Source: Mesorhizobium sp. CA8
GTDB lineage: Bacteria > Pseudomonadota > Alphaproteobacteria > Rhizobiales > Rhizobiaceae
Length of the DNA stretch: 64,000 bases
Assembly: GCF_020164955.1 (NCBI RefSeq)
Contig: NZ_JAIUHG010000017.1
Coordinates: 1 to 64,000, forward strand
Reading direction: 5' to 3'
The position numbers were made by a program, and so were the translations under genes. The notes beneath the pieces are model-generated. The model searched no databases. It saw nothing but the letters and a program-made list of their open reading frames with translations, and was not told the DNA's origin. Positions 34,680 to 42,878 of this stretch are shown piece after piece (position 1 is the stretch's first letter; the number at the start of each line of letters is the position of its first letter).

Positions 34680-35816
34680 ATGAGCGACATCCTCACCATC
34701 GCCGACCTCAAGGACCTGGCACGCCGCAGGGTACCGAAGATGTTCTTCGACTATGCCGATTCCGGCGCCTGGACGGAGAGCACCTACCGGGCCAACGAAG
34801 AGGACTTCGGCAAAATAAAATTCCGCCAGCGAGTACTGGTCGACATGAGCAACCGCTCGCTGGAATCGACCATGATCGGCGAGAAGGTGGCGATGCCGGT
34901 GGCGCTTGCGCCGACCGGACTGACCGGCATGCAGCATGCCGACGGCGAGATGCTGGCGGCGCAGGCGGCGGAAGCGTTCGGCGTACCGTTCACGCTGTCG
35001 ACCATGAGCATCTGCTCGATCGAGGATGTCGCCTCGGCGACCAAAAAGCCGTTCTGGTTCCAGCTATATGTGCTGCGCGACAAGGATTTCGTGCTCAACC
35101 TGATCGACCGCGCCAAGGCGGCAAAGTGCTCGGCGCTGGTGCTGACGCTCGATCTGCAGATCCTGGGACAGCGCCACAAGGATATCCGCAACGGGCTTTC
35201 GGCGCCGCCGAAGATGACGCTTGCCAACATCATCGACCTTGCGCTGAAGCCGCGCTGGTGCCTGGGGATCGCCGGCACGCCGCGCCGCACCTTCCGCAAC
35301 ATCGTCGGCCACGCCAAGGGTGTCGGCGACGTCTCTTCGCTGTCGTCCTGGACGAATGAGCAGTTCGACCCGCACCTGTCGTGGAAGGACGTCGCCTGGA
35401 TCAAGGAGCGCTGGGGCGGCAAGCTGATCCTGAAGGGCATCCTCGACAAGGAGGACGCACTGATGGCGGCCGAGACCGGTGCCGATGCGATCGTGGTCTC
35501 CAATCATGGCGGGCGTCAGCTCGACGGCGCCGCCTCCTCGATCTCGGTGCTGGAAGAAATCGCCGATGCGGTCGGCGACCGGATCGAGGTCCATATGGAC
35601 GGCGGCATCCGCTCCGGTCAGGACGTGCTCAAGGCGCTCTGCCTCGGCGCCAAGGGCACTTATATCGGCAGGCCGTTCCTCTACGGCCTCGGCGCGATGG
35701 GCAAGGACGGCGTCACCAAGGCGCTCGAAATCATCCGTAAGGAAATGGACATCACGCTGGCGCTCTGCGGTAAGCGTTTGGTAACCGACATGGGCAAGGA
35801 CCAGTTGCGGCGCTAG
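34680..35816 (+). CDS. lldD: FMN-dependent L-lactate dehydrogenase
   Basis: A 378-residue FMN-dependent alpha-hydroxyacid dehydrogenase. The start MSDILTIADLKDLARRRVPK at 34680 is preceded by AGCGGGG. Catalytic features: Tyr in FFDYADSGAW, ALAPTGLTGMQHADGE for the FMN site, VVSNHGGRQLDGAASSISVL with the catalytic His-Gly-Gly-Arg, and VHMDGGIRSGQDVLKALCLG for phosphate binding. It oxidises L-lactate to pyruvate at the membrane, giving electrons to quinone. It forms a unit with the GntR regulator upstream. Confidence 0.94.
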   Translation: MSDILTIADLKDLARRRVPKMFFDYADSGAWTESTYRANEEDFGKIKFRQRVLVDMSNRSLESTMIGEKVAMPVALAPTGLTGMQHADGEMLAAQAAEAFGVPFTLSTMSICSIEDVASATKKPFWFQLYVLRDKDFVLNLIDRAKAAKCSALVLTLDLQILGQRHKDIRNGLSAPPKMTLANIIDLALKPRWCLGIAGTPRRTFRNIVGHAKGVGDVSSLSSWTNEQFDPHLSWKDVAWIKERWGGKLILKGILDKEDALMAAETGADAIVVSNHGGRQLDGAASSISVLEEIADAVGDRIEVHMDGGIRSGQDVLKALCLGAKGTYIGRPFLYGLGAMGKDGVTKALEIIRKEMDITLALCGKRLVTDMGKDQLRR

Positions 35817-35875
35817 GCCTTGTTCACCGATCCGCCCTAGTTTCCCGTGATGAACGACACGGGAAAACGCTCGCC

Positions 35876-36646
35876 TTGACTGAGACCGGCATCCATTATC
35901 TCGACGCGCGCGGGCCGGACGGCATGCGTCTCTACGCGATTGGCGACGTGCATGGCCGCCACGACCTGCTCGCCGCCATGCACCGCCGTATCGAAAGCGA
36001 GCTGGAATACGCAGCATCCAGCGACTGGCGCATCATCCATCTCGGCGACTATACCGACAGGGGACCGGACTCCAAAAGCGTCATCGACTTCCTGATCGAG
36101 GCGCGAGCGCGCGATCCGCGCAACCTGATGCTTGCCGGCAATCACGATATCGGCTTCCTCGATTTTCTCGACCGTCCGGACCCGGACGGGCTGTTCATGC
36201 GCTATGGCGGGGTCCAGACCGCGGCGTCATACGGGGTGAAGCTCTCGACCGGCAGCAATTGGTTCGGCAGGCCGGACGAGGCGCTGGCGCGCGGACACGC
36301 GGCATTGGTCGAAGCGGTGCCGCAAGCCCATGTCGACTTCCTGCGCTCGCTGTCCTTTTCGGTGACCTTCGGCGACTTCTTCTTCTGCCATGCCGGCATC
36401 AGGCCCGGCATTCCGCTCGACCGCCAGAGCCCGCAGGACCTGATCTGGATCCGCGACGCCTTCCATGACCACCCCGGCCTTTATCCGAAGGTGATCGTGC
36501 ACGGCCACACACCGGTGCCGGAGGCTGAAGTGTTGGCCAACCGCGTCAATGTCGACACGCTCGCCTGGCATTCGGGAACGCTGAGCGCGCTCGTCGTCAA
36601 CGGCGCGGAAAAGCGTATCCTGACAGCCGAAGGAAAGGCGTTCTAG
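35876..36646 (+). CDS. PPP-type metallophosphoesterase (serine/threonine phosphatase-like)
   Basis: A calcineurin-like phosphoesterase with the full PPP set of metal motifs: YAIGDVHGRHDLL (GDxHG), HLGDYTDRGPDS (GDxxDRG), MLAGNHD (GNHD), then VIVHGHTPV and VDTLAWHSGTL in the C-terminal half. It should be a dinuclear metal phosphatase in the cytoplasm acting on proteins or nucleotides. Either a TTG start at 35876 or the ATG at 35924 (MRLYAIGDVHG) is possible; homologues usually begin close to the first motif. It follows lldD by 59 bases. Confidence 0.85.
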   Translation: MTETGIHYLDARGPDGMRLYAIGDVHGRHDLLAAMHRRIESELEYAASSDWRIIHLGDYTDRGPDSKSVIDFLIEARARDPRNLMLAGNHDIGFLDFLDRPDPDGLFMRYGGVQTAASYGVKLSTGSNWFGRPDEALARGHAALVEAVPQAHVDFLRSLSFSVTFGDFFFCHAGIRPGIPLDRQSPQDLIWIRDAFHDHPGLYPKVIVHGHTPVPEAEVLANRVNVDTLAWHSGTLSALVVNGAEKRILTAEGKAF

Positions 36647-36695
36647 CCGTGATCCGGCGTGGGATCAGCTTCCGTCGATCGGGAAGGATCAGGCT

Positions 36696-36836
36696 TTAGC
36701 GAAGCGCGACGGTGACGCCGTAGCCGTCGACGGCTTGGTGATTGTTGGCTGCATCGGCAGCATAAATGCCGAGGCCGCACACGACGATGGCAGACAGCAT
36801 GACAAAAGACAGGAGAGCTGCTTTCACGGACGACAT
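36696..36836 (-). CDS. Small membrane or secreted protein, 46 residues
   Basis: An ATG frame on the minus strand encodes MSSVKAALLSFVMLSAIVVC, then GLGIYAADAANNHQAVDGYG and VTVALR. It is a single N-terminal hydrophobic helix or signal peptide with a possible cleavage at ADAA, leaving about 20 residues. The start is preceded by a purine-poor stretch, so translation is uncertain. No family recognised; the amino-acid pattern rather than homology supports it. Confidence 0.5.
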   Translation of the reverse strand: MSSVKAALLSFVMLSAIVVCGLGIYAADAANNHQAVDGYGVTVALR

Positions 36837-37073
36837 CTCTGGTTAAGGTTTCTGCATCTGGGCACGAGGCGGTTACCAATGCGTTGAAACGATAAAATGC
36901 GTCTCAATCTTTCGACGATTTCGCGCTTCTAAGCAGATTCTGTATCACCGGTGTGTCGGCTGGATCACACAAAAGGTTCATGGCGGTTGCACCGACGATA
37001 CGAAGCGCGCCCTCTTAGAAGAGCGGCCGGACACAAACCAAGAAAGAAGAATGTTATCCCCAGGCGGAAGCCC

Positions 37074-37101
37074 CCGGGCGTGTCAATTATGCCACGCCCG
37101 G
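37074..37101. other. GC-rich hairpin after the amidotransferase gene
   Basis: A nine-base stem CCGGGCGTG/CACGCCCGG around a 10-base loop lies 19 bases beyond the stop at 37120. It lacks a T run on either side, so it may be an mRNA 3' stabiliser rather than a classic terminator. Confidence 0.4.
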
Positions 37102-37119
37102 CGAGGACGGCCTGGATGA

Positions 37120-37818
37120 TCAGATCGTAGCGACCCAGGCGCGGGCAATCGCCAGCCCGGCAGCGTCCGCGTCGGCGCCATTGCGGGCCAGCTCGTCGCC
37201 GAGGCGATCGTTCCAGTCGGGATGGCGCTCGGCGATCGTGGCCGCGAAGGACGTGCTCCAGTCGCGCACCATCGGCGTATCCGCCTCGAAGTGGAACTGG
37301 AAGCCATAGACAGCGCGGCCGAGGCGGAAGGCCTGGTTTTCGGCCACCTCGCTGCCGGCCAGCCGCACGGCGTTTTCCGGCAGCGCGAAGGTGTCGTCAT
37401 GCCATTCGAAGATCGGAAATTTCTCGGGCAGCGCCGCCAGCACCGGGTCCGACTTGGCGGCCGGCGTCAGCGAGACTTTGTGCCAGCCGAACTCGGTGGC
37501 GCCGCCGATGTGGTTGTCGCCCCCGAACGCGCGGGCAAGAAGCTGGCTTCCCAGACAGATGCCGAGCACCGAGCGGCCCTTGTCCGCGAAATCGCGCGTC
37601 AGCTCGAGAAGCGCCGGAAAATAGGGATAGTCCTCGTCGGCCAGCGCATTCTGCCCGCCGCCCAGCAAGACCATCGCATCATGCCCGCCTGCATCCTCCG
37701 GCAACGGATCGCCCTGGTAGGGGCGCCGCAGGTCGAGATCGGCGCCCGCTTCGGCCAGAGCGGCACCGACCTGACCGAGGCCGGTATTGTCGTAGTTCTG
37801 GACCACCAGCACGCGCAT
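37120..37818 (-). CDS. Class I glutamine amidotransferase-like protein
   Basis: The 232-residue stand-alone GATase1 domain has the oxyanion stretch VLLGGGQNAL, the nucleophile elbow GICLGSQLLA (Cys), and the His-x-Glu pair in YGFQFHFEAD. It resembles the GuaA amidotransferase domain and PuuD-like hydrolases. Without a fused synthetase it may hydrolyse a gamma-glutamyl compound or serve as an ammonia-donating subunit. It is monocistronic, and divergent to an uncharacterised gene. Confidence 0.83.
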   Translation of the reverse strand: MRVLVVQNYDNTGLGQVGAALAEAGADLDLRRPYQGDPLPEDAGGHDAMVLLGGGQNALADEDYPYFPALLELTRDFADKGRSVLGICLGSQLLARAFGGDNHIGGATEFGWHKVSLTPAAKSDPVLAALPEKFPIFEWHDDTFALPENAVRLAGSEVAENQAFRLGRAVYGFQFHFEADTPMVRDWSTSFAATIAERHPDWNDRLGDELARNGADADAAGLAIARAWVATI

Positions 37819-37904
37819 CTAGAATCCTGCTGACATGAAAACGCTGGGGCGAGCGATATCATGCAGCTTGTATTTCAGCCAAGATACGTGCCGGAGAGAA
37901 AGCT

Positions 37905-38552
37905 ATGCCACTGCAGAACCGGATCGACCCCTTCGGCGCCATCCATGCCGTGCCAGAACGCGGCCTGTTCACCGGCAACCGCGGCATCATCCACGATCCC
38001 GAGACCAAGACGCTGCTGAGGAAGCGCTGGGCGTTGCCGGCCTGGATCATCTGCGCCTGCCAGTTCCGCAACGTGCGGCGCGAGCCGATGGGCCGCAACA
38101 GGCCGGGAGGAAAAGCCGGCTGGACCGAATTGTTCTTCCTCGACGAGGTGACGGCTTTGACTGCCGGCCACCGGCCCTGCTTCTTCTGCCAACGCGAACG
38201 AGCGACCGAGTTCGTCAAGCGCTTCGGCGAGGCGTTCGGCATTGCTGAGCCGCGCGCGCCGATGGTCGATAAAAGGCTCCACAAGGAGCGGCTGGCCTCA
38301 GGCGGATGCCCGCCTGCCGTGGCCGCACCGGAGCTCGGCGGCTTGCCGGACGGAACGATGATCGCGCACGGCGACGCTGCCTATGTGCTGCGTGCCGGTA
38401 CGGCACGCAAATGGTCGTTCGCGGGCTACGCCAGTCCAATTGCCTTCGATCGCCTGGACGACCGACCGTTGCGCCTGCTGACGCCGGCGACCACCATCGC
38501 GGTGCTGCGGCAAGGCTTTGCACCGGTCTGGCATCCAACCGCCGATGCTTGA
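37905..38552 (+). CDS. Uncharacterised protein with a paired-Cys motif
   Basis: The 215-residue protein begins MPLQNRIDPFGAIHAVPERG and has no family I can name. Notable are an N-terminal RGLFTGNRGIIHD segment, a polar middle part with ICACQFRNVRR, and GHRPCFFCQRERA, a Cys-x-x-Cys that could bind metal. There is no signal peptide or membrane helix. The ribosome-binding site GGAGAGA stands ahead of the ATG. Codon usage and GC match the surrounding core genes, so it is probably an old, conserved gene. A strong hairpin follows its stop. Confidence 0.75.
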   Translation: MPLQNRIDPFGAIHAVPERGLFTGNRGIIHDPETKTLLRKRWALPAWIICACQFRNVRREPMGRNRPGGKAGWTELFFLDEVTALTAGHRPCFFCQRERATEFVKRFGEAFGIAEPRAPMVDKRLHKERLASGGCPPAVAAPELGGLPDGTMIAHGDAAYVLRAGTARKWSFAGYASPIAFDRLDDRPLRLLTPATTIAVLRQGFAPVWHPTADA

Positions 38553-38583
38553 CGCCGCAGCCGGCCTCGCTCATTGCCAAGCG

Positions 38584-38625
38584 GATATCCGTGGGATGTC
38601 CCACGAATATCTGCTTAGATTCCCT
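38584..38625 (+). terminator. Hairpin terminator after the uncharacterised gene
   Basis: GATATCCGTGGGA and TCCCACGAATATC (38584-38611) form a 12-pair stem with one mismatch and a two-base loop; a loose T-rich stretch CCTTGTTTTTC follows a few bases later. Confidence 0.55.
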
Positions 38626-38633
38626 TGTTTTTC

Positions 38634-38678
38634 GCAGGTTCTGATCGCAAAACCGCGGGACACTTTTGCGGAACCTGC
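38634..38678. repeat. REP-like palindrome upstream of rsmE
   Basis: GCAGGTTC (38634-38641) pairs with GAACCTGC (38671-38678); inside, GCAAAA pairs with TTTTGC around CCGCGGGACAC. The loop shape and the CACTTTT match the palindrome in the glcE-glcF gap. Confidence 0.6.
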
Positions 38679-38685
38679 TTGAGCC

Positions 38686-39420
38686 ATGCGCGCCAACTAC
38701 AAAATGCAGCGGCTGTTCGTGCCGGACGATCTGGGCTCGGGTCTCGAATTCGATGCCGGGCAACAGCAAAGCCATTATCTCGCCCATGTGCTGCGGCTCG
38801 GCGAAGGCGCCGAAGTCCTGCTTTTCAACGGCCGCGACGGCGAATGGTCGGCGTCGATCGCCGAGAAGTCCAAAAAAGCGGTCCGGCTGAGGGTGCTCGA
38901 ACTGCAGCGGCCGCAGCCGCCGCTGCCCGATCTCGTCTATTGCTTTGCACCGCTGAAGCAGGGCCGGCTCGACTACCTCGTGCAGAAGGCTGTCGAGATG
39001 GGCGCCGGCACCCTGCAGCCGGTCATCACCCAGCACACGCAGGTGGCGAAGCCCGGCATCGATCGGCTGCGCGCCAATGTGGTTGAAGCGGCCGAGCAAT
39101 GCGGCATCCTGGCGGTGCCGAAAATGCGAGAAGCGGAGAAGCTGGAACGGTTGCTTGCCAATTGGGACAAGGAGCGGCGGCTGATCTTCTGCGACGAGGA
39201 TGCCTCGACCAACAATCCGCTGCCGGCCCTGCAAGCGGTCAGTGAGAAGAAACTTGCGCTTCTGGTTGGCCCGGAAGGTGGATTTTCCGAGGACGAGCGC
39301 AAGATGCTGAGGGCCTTGCCTTTCGTCACCGCCATCCCGCTCGGGCCGCGCATCCTGCGCGCCGACACCGCAGCGGTGGCGGCGTTGGCGGTGATCCAGG
39401 CGACGATCGGCGACTGGTGA
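38686..39420 (+). CDS. rsmE: 16S rRNA (uracil1498-N3)-methyltransferase
   Basis: A 244-residue SPOUT-family methyltransferase. An N-terminal PUA-like domain (MQRLFVPDDLG, HYLAHVLRLGEGAEVLLFNG) is followed by the knotted SAM-binding domain: KAVEMGAGTLQPVITQHTQV, then LLVGPEGGFSEDE and PLGPRILRADTAAVAAL. It methylates U1498 of 16S rRNA. It stands upstream of gshA, as in many Rhizobiales, and ends with a rho-independent terminator. Confidence 0.95.
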   Translation: MRANYKMQRLFVPDDLGSGLEFDAGQQQSHYLAHVLRLGEGAEVLLFNGRDGEWSASIAEKSKKAVRLRVLELQRPQPPLPDLVYCFAPLKQGRLDYLVQKAVEMGAGTLQPVITQHTQVAKPGIDRLRANVVEAAEQCGILAVPKMREAEKLERLLANWDKERRLIFCDEDASTNNPLPALQAVSEKKLALLVGPEGGFSEDERKMLRALPFVTAIPLGPRILRADTAAVAALAVIQATIGDW

Positions 39421-39423
39421 TCA

Positions 39424-39454
39424 AATCCTGTTGAGGCCTGGCTCAGGATTTTTT
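39424..39454 (+). terminator. Rho-independent terminator of rsmE
   Basis: AATCCTG (39424-39430) pairs with CAGGATT (39444-39450) and is followed by TTTT; it begins four bases after the rsmE stop. Confidence 0.75.
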
Positions 39455-39627
39455 GCTTGATCGGCTACTGACATTTCGTCCATCTAGCGCCGGCGGCCGT
39501 CCGGCCTCTGCAGCACCCGCGCCACCTTTTCCTGGAGCAAAGGGCGCTGTAACACTTAAAGACTTGCGCAGGACGTCCAGCGGAAATCGGTATCGGTTTT
39601 CGGAGATCATGCGCACGGAGGGGCTAG

Positions 39628-41001
39628 ATGGCGCGCGACACAACAGATACCCAGCCCATCGAAGGCGTCGACGAACTGGTCGGCTACCTGGCCGCCGGCA
39701 ACAAGCCGCGCGAAAAATGGCGCATCGGCACCGAGCATGAGAAATTCCCCTTCTATATCGACGGCAACGCGCCGGTGCCCTATGGAGGCGAGCGCGGCAT
39801 CCGCGCCATCCTGGAAGGCATGCAGGAAAAGCTCGGCTGGGATCCGATCATGGATGCCGGGCGCATCATCGGCCTGGTCGAGCCGACCGGCCAGGGCGCG
39901 ATCTCGCTGGAGCCCGGTGGTCAGTTCGAGCTTTCCGGCGCGCCGCTGGAGTCGATCCACCAGACCTGCCGCGAAGGCAACGCGCATCTGGCGCAGGTGC
40001 GCGAGATCGCCGAGCCGCTCGGCATCCGCTTTCTCGGCCTCGGCGGCAGCCCGAAATGGTCGCTGGCCGACACGCCGAAAATGCCGAAGTCGCGCTACGA
40101 GATCATGACGCGCTACATGCCGAAGGTCGGCACCAAGGGCCTCGACATGATGTACCGCACCTGCACGATCCAGGTGAATCTCGACTTCGAGAGCGAGACC
40201 GACATGCGCCGCAAGATGCAGGTGTCGCTGAAGCTGCAGCCGCTGTCGACGGCGCTGTTTGCAAACTCGCCCTTCACCGAGAGCCGGCCGAACGGGCTGC
40301 AGAGCTGGCGCGGCGATATCTGGCGCGACACCGACAACCAGCGCTCCGGCATGCTCGAATTCTGCTTCTCGCCCGATTTCGGATTTGCCGACTATGTCGA
40401 ATGGGCGCTCGACGTGCCGATGTATTTCGTCATCCGCGACGGCCATTATCACGACATGACGCGCTACACCTTCCGCCAGTTCATGGCGGGCGCTGCGCGC
40501 AATGAAATCCCCGACGGCCTGCCGACGATGGGCGACTGGGCGAACCATCTCTCGACCTTGTTCCCCGACGTGCGCCTGAAACGTTTCCTCGAAATGCGCG
40601 GCGCCGACGGCGGGCCGTGGCGGCGCATTTGCGCCCTGCCCGCCTTCTGGGTCGGGCTGCTCTATGACGAGCAGGCGCTGGACGCCGCCGAGGCGCTGAC
40701 TTCGAGCTGGACCTATGAAGAGGCGCTCGCAATGCGCAACGCCGTGCCGGAGCTCGGCATTTCCGCACCGTTCCGCAATGCCACCTTGCGCGACGTCGCC
40801 CGAGACGTGCTGGCCATCTCCCGCACGGGCCTCAAGAACCGCGGCAAGAAGAACCGCGACGGCTATGACGAGACGTCGTTCCTGAACACGCTGGACGAGG
40901 TCGTGGCGCGCGGCACCACCAGCGCCGAGGAGATGCTGTCGGCCTACCACACGCGCTGGGGCGGCTCGATCGAGCCGGTGTTCATGGAGTATGCGTATTA
41001 A
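39628..41001 (+). CDS. gshA: Glutamate-cysteine ligase, plant/alphaproteobacterial type
   Basis: A 457-residue GCS2-superfamily ligase similar to plant GSH1 rather than E. coli GshA. Landmarks are IGTEHEKFPFYIDGNAPVPY at the start, LEPGGQFELSGAPLESIHQT for glutamate binding, YRTCTIQVNLDFESE, and GMLEFCFSPDFGFADYVEWA. It catalyses the first step of glutathione synthesis, important in rhizobia for oxidative stress and symbiosis. The ATG follows GGAGGGG at 39616-39622. Monocistronic. Confidence 0.95.
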   Translation: MARDTTDTQPIEGVDELVGYLAAGNKPREKWRIGTEHEKFPFYIDGNAPVPYGGERGIRAILEGMQEKLGWDPIMDAGRIIGLVEPTGQGAISLEPGGQFELSGAPLESIHQTCREGNAHLAQVREIAEPLGIRFLGLGGSPKWSLADTPKMPKSRYEIMTRYMPKVGTKGLDMMYRTCTIQVNLDFESETDMRRKMQVSLKLQPLSTALFANSPFTESRPNGLQSWRGDIWRDTDNQRSGMLEFCFSPDFGFADYVEWALDVPMYFVIRDGHYHDMTRYTFRQFMAGAARNEIPDGLPTMGDWANHLSTLFPDVRLKRFLEMRGADGGPWRRICALPAFWVGLLYDEQALDAAEALTSSWTYEEALAMRNAVPELGISAPFRNATLRDVARDVLAISRTGLKNRGKKNRDGYDETSFLNTLDEVVARGTTSAEEMLSAYHTRWGGSIEPVFMEYAY

Positions 41002-41102
41002 CTGTCAGGCATGCGCCGAGGAGTTGGCCACCGAAAGCCGCTTCAATCGGTGATGGAAACGAACTAGGCTCCTCACGAGGATATTCTCGGAGGAGAACCC
41101 AA

Positions 41103-42122
41103 ATGCCTTCCCTGTTCGATATTTTCACCCAGGCCCAGAACGGCGCCGGCATGCAGGCGCTGGCACAGCAATACGCGCTTTCGATGCAGCAGACGCAGGC
41201 CGCGGTGCAGGCACTTCTGCCCGCCTTCTCGCAAGGGTTGCAGCGCAACACGGCCGACCCTTACGGTCTCGGCGCCTTCATGACGGCGATGGCAAGCGGC
41301 CAGCACGCCAAGTATTTCGAGGACGCTACCAGGGCCTTTTCGCCGCAAGGCATCGATGAGGGCAACGGCATTCTCGGCCACCTGTTCGGCTCGAAGGATT
41401 TGTCGCGCGCCGTGGCGAGCCAGGCCGCGCAGGCGACGGGATTGAGCCAGCAGGTGCTGCAACAGATGCTGCCGGCCATGGCCTCGATGATGATGGGCGG
41501 GCTGTTCAAGCAGACCAACACTCAATTGAGTGGGGGGCAGATGCAGGCCGCCGGCGGTTTCGGTGGCGGCAACAATCCGCTCGGCGAGATCATCGAGCAG
41601 ATGATGCGGCAAAGCGGCGTCGCGCCGGCGCCGCAGCAACGCCAGGCGCCGCAGCCGGCGCCCAATCCCTATGGCGAGAACCCGCTCGGCAAAGTGCTGC
41701 AGGATATGTTCGGCGGCGGTGGGTCCCAGTCCCAACCGCAGCAATCGCCCAACCCCTATGGCGAAAATCCCCTCGGCAAGGTGCTGCAGGATATGTTCGG
41801 CGGCGGTACGACGCAGCAGCCGCAGCAGACTCAACCGCCACAGACGCAAAGCCCCTATGGCGACAACCCGCTCGGCAAGATCTTCGAAGAGATGCTGCGC
41901 CAAGGCGGCGGCGGCTTCGGCCTGCCCGGGGGACAGCCGGCACCGCAGCCGCGACAGAGCGCCCCGCAACAGCCGCAGACCAACCCGAGCGGCCGGCCGC
42001 GAAACCCGTTCGACGACATCTTCGGCAAGATGTTCGAGACCGGCGCTCAGCAGCGCGACGAATATGAGAAGAGCGTCAGCACGATCTTCGACCAGTTCAA
42101 GCGCGACATGGACCGGCGGTGA
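41103..42122 (+). CDS. DUF937 protein with a repeated Pro-Tyr-Gly-Asn-Pro-Leu-Gly module
   Basis: A 339-residue protein. The N-terminal 140 residues form a DUF937 domain (LSQQVLQQMLPAMASMMMGG). The second half is a Gln/Pro/Gly-rich tail with units such as NPYGENPLGKVLQDMFGGG beginning near residues 188 and 217, then SPYGDNPLGKIFEEMLRQGG at 250, and a looser NNPLGEIIEQMMRQSG before them. Periods are about 29-33 residues. The tail closes with RNPFDDIFGKMFETG, another echo of the unit. A low-complexity linker with short amphipathic helices suggests a scaffold or multivalent binding role. DUF937 has no known activity. Confidence 0.85.
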   Translation: MPSLFDIFTQAQNGAGMQALAQQYALSMQQTQAAVQALLPAFSQGLQRNTADPYGLGAFMTAMASGQHAKYFEDATRAFSPQGIDEGNGILGHLFGSKDLSRAVASQAAQATGLSQQVLQQMLPAMASMMMGGLFKQTNTQLSGGQMQAAGGFGGGNNPLGEIIEQMMRQSGVAPAPQQRQAPQPAPNPYGENPLGKVLQDMFGGGGSQSQPQQSPNPYGENPLGKVLQDMFGGGTTQQPQQTQPPQTQSPYGDNPLGKIFEEMLRQGGGGFGLPGGQPAPQPRQSAPQQPQTNPSGRPRNPFDDIFGKMFETGAQQRDEYEKSVSTIFDQFKRDMDRR

Positions 42123-42151
42123 GTTGTCGAACGCCCCCCGGAACGACTTGC

Positions 42152-42404
42152 GTGAGCAAGAGACTCGAACAAATGCGCCGCAATCCCCGCGGCGACTGGT
42201 CGATGCGAGATGTTAAAGCAGTTTGCGACGAAGGCCGGCATTCAATGAGTGCCGCCGAGATCGGGCGGTTCGCATTACAAAATCTACCACACGACAATGG
42301 CTGACATTTTGACGGTGTCTTTCATACGCCCGATCAAGCCCGTATATATCCGAAAACTCGTATCGTTTATTGACGAGGCAAAAAAGCATGACGGACAAGC
42401 TTGA
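42152..42404 (+). pseudogene. HicA toxin gene, frameshift plus nonsense
   Basis: From a GTG: SKRLEQMRRNPRGDWSMRDV gives the first HicA half. Near 42226 an extra G shifts the frame; in the new frame AGIQ is followed by a TGA and then VPPRSGGSHYKIYHTTMADI with the catalytic Gly-Ser-His, then FIRPIKPVYIRKLVSFIDEA to the TGA at 42402. HicA is an mRNA-cleaving toxin with a double-stranded-RNA-binding-like fold. Two lesions make it inactive. Its end overlaps the hicB start, as usual in this family. Confidence 0.8.
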
Positions 42405-42612
42405 ATATCCTGTCGTCATCGCACCACTCTCGATTGAGGACGGTGGCGGGTTCTCCGCTTATGTCCCGGATCTTCCCGGCTGCGTGAGCGATGGCGAAAC
42501 TCCCGAAGAGTCCATCGCGAATGTTCAGGATGCCATCGCGGCTTGGATAGAAGCTGCGCATGAACTTGGCCGGTCAGTGCCAAGACCGTCGAGAAAATTG
42601 GCTTTCGCCTGA
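42388..42612 (+). CDS. hicB: HicB-type antitoxin (short form)
   Basis: A 74-residue HicB antitoxin from the ATG at 42388: YPVVIAPLSIEDGGGFSAYV, PDLPGCVSDGETPEESIANV and QDAIAAWIEAAHELG are the partial RNase H-like fold. No C-terminal DNA-binding domain is present, which is common in the short forms. It would neutralise HicA, but the adjacent hicA is broken, so this antitoxin is an orphan. The frame is intact. Confidence 0.88.
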   Translation: MTDKLEYPVVIAPLSIEDGGGFSAYVPDLPGCVSDGETPEESIANVQDAIAAWIEAAHELGRSVPRPSRKLAFA

Positions 42613-42750
42613 TCCCCTGAGACGCCTCCCAGAGAGGGCCTGTTGCGCAGTTAGCGAGGACAGGCTCGCGGAGCGATTTAGTCGCGAGGCCTCGCTCCGT
42701 CTTGGCTTTGGGGTGGAATTGAGGGTGGCGGTGTGGAGAGAGGCGCGGTC

Positions 42751-42878
42751 AAAAAAATGCCCGGTCCTGGAGGGGAACCGGGCAATGTGCAGGCTGGCCG
42801 GCGGGGAACCGGCAGGGAGTGTGGGAGCCTGCATGAAACTTGGTCGCGCCGAGCCGTGAAAAGGTTCGACGAGACCGT
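42751..42878 (-). ncRNA. Structured RNA downstream of the DUF1127 gene (CcsR/cuckoo-like candidate)
   Basis: Read on the minus strand directly after the DUF1127 stop, two hairpins follow. The first has arms TGCAGGCT/AGCCTGCA (42788-42833 on the plus strand) and an inner GCCGG/CCGGC stem, with loop text CCCACACTCCC and TTCCCC. The second is GCCCGGT/ACCGGGC (42759-42783) with loop TCCCCTCCAGG and seven T after it (42751-42757), a perfect terminator. In Rhodobacter, CcsR RNAs with C-rich loops are cotranscribed behind a DUF1127 gene (ccaF1). Layout and loop bases agree, hence the suggestion. Homology is not demonstrated. Confidence 0.5.
42759..42783 (-). terminator. Rho-independent terminator of the DUF1127 transcript
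   Basis: Seven-base GC-rich stem, 11-base loop, then ATTTTTTT on the minus strand. Confidence 0.85.
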
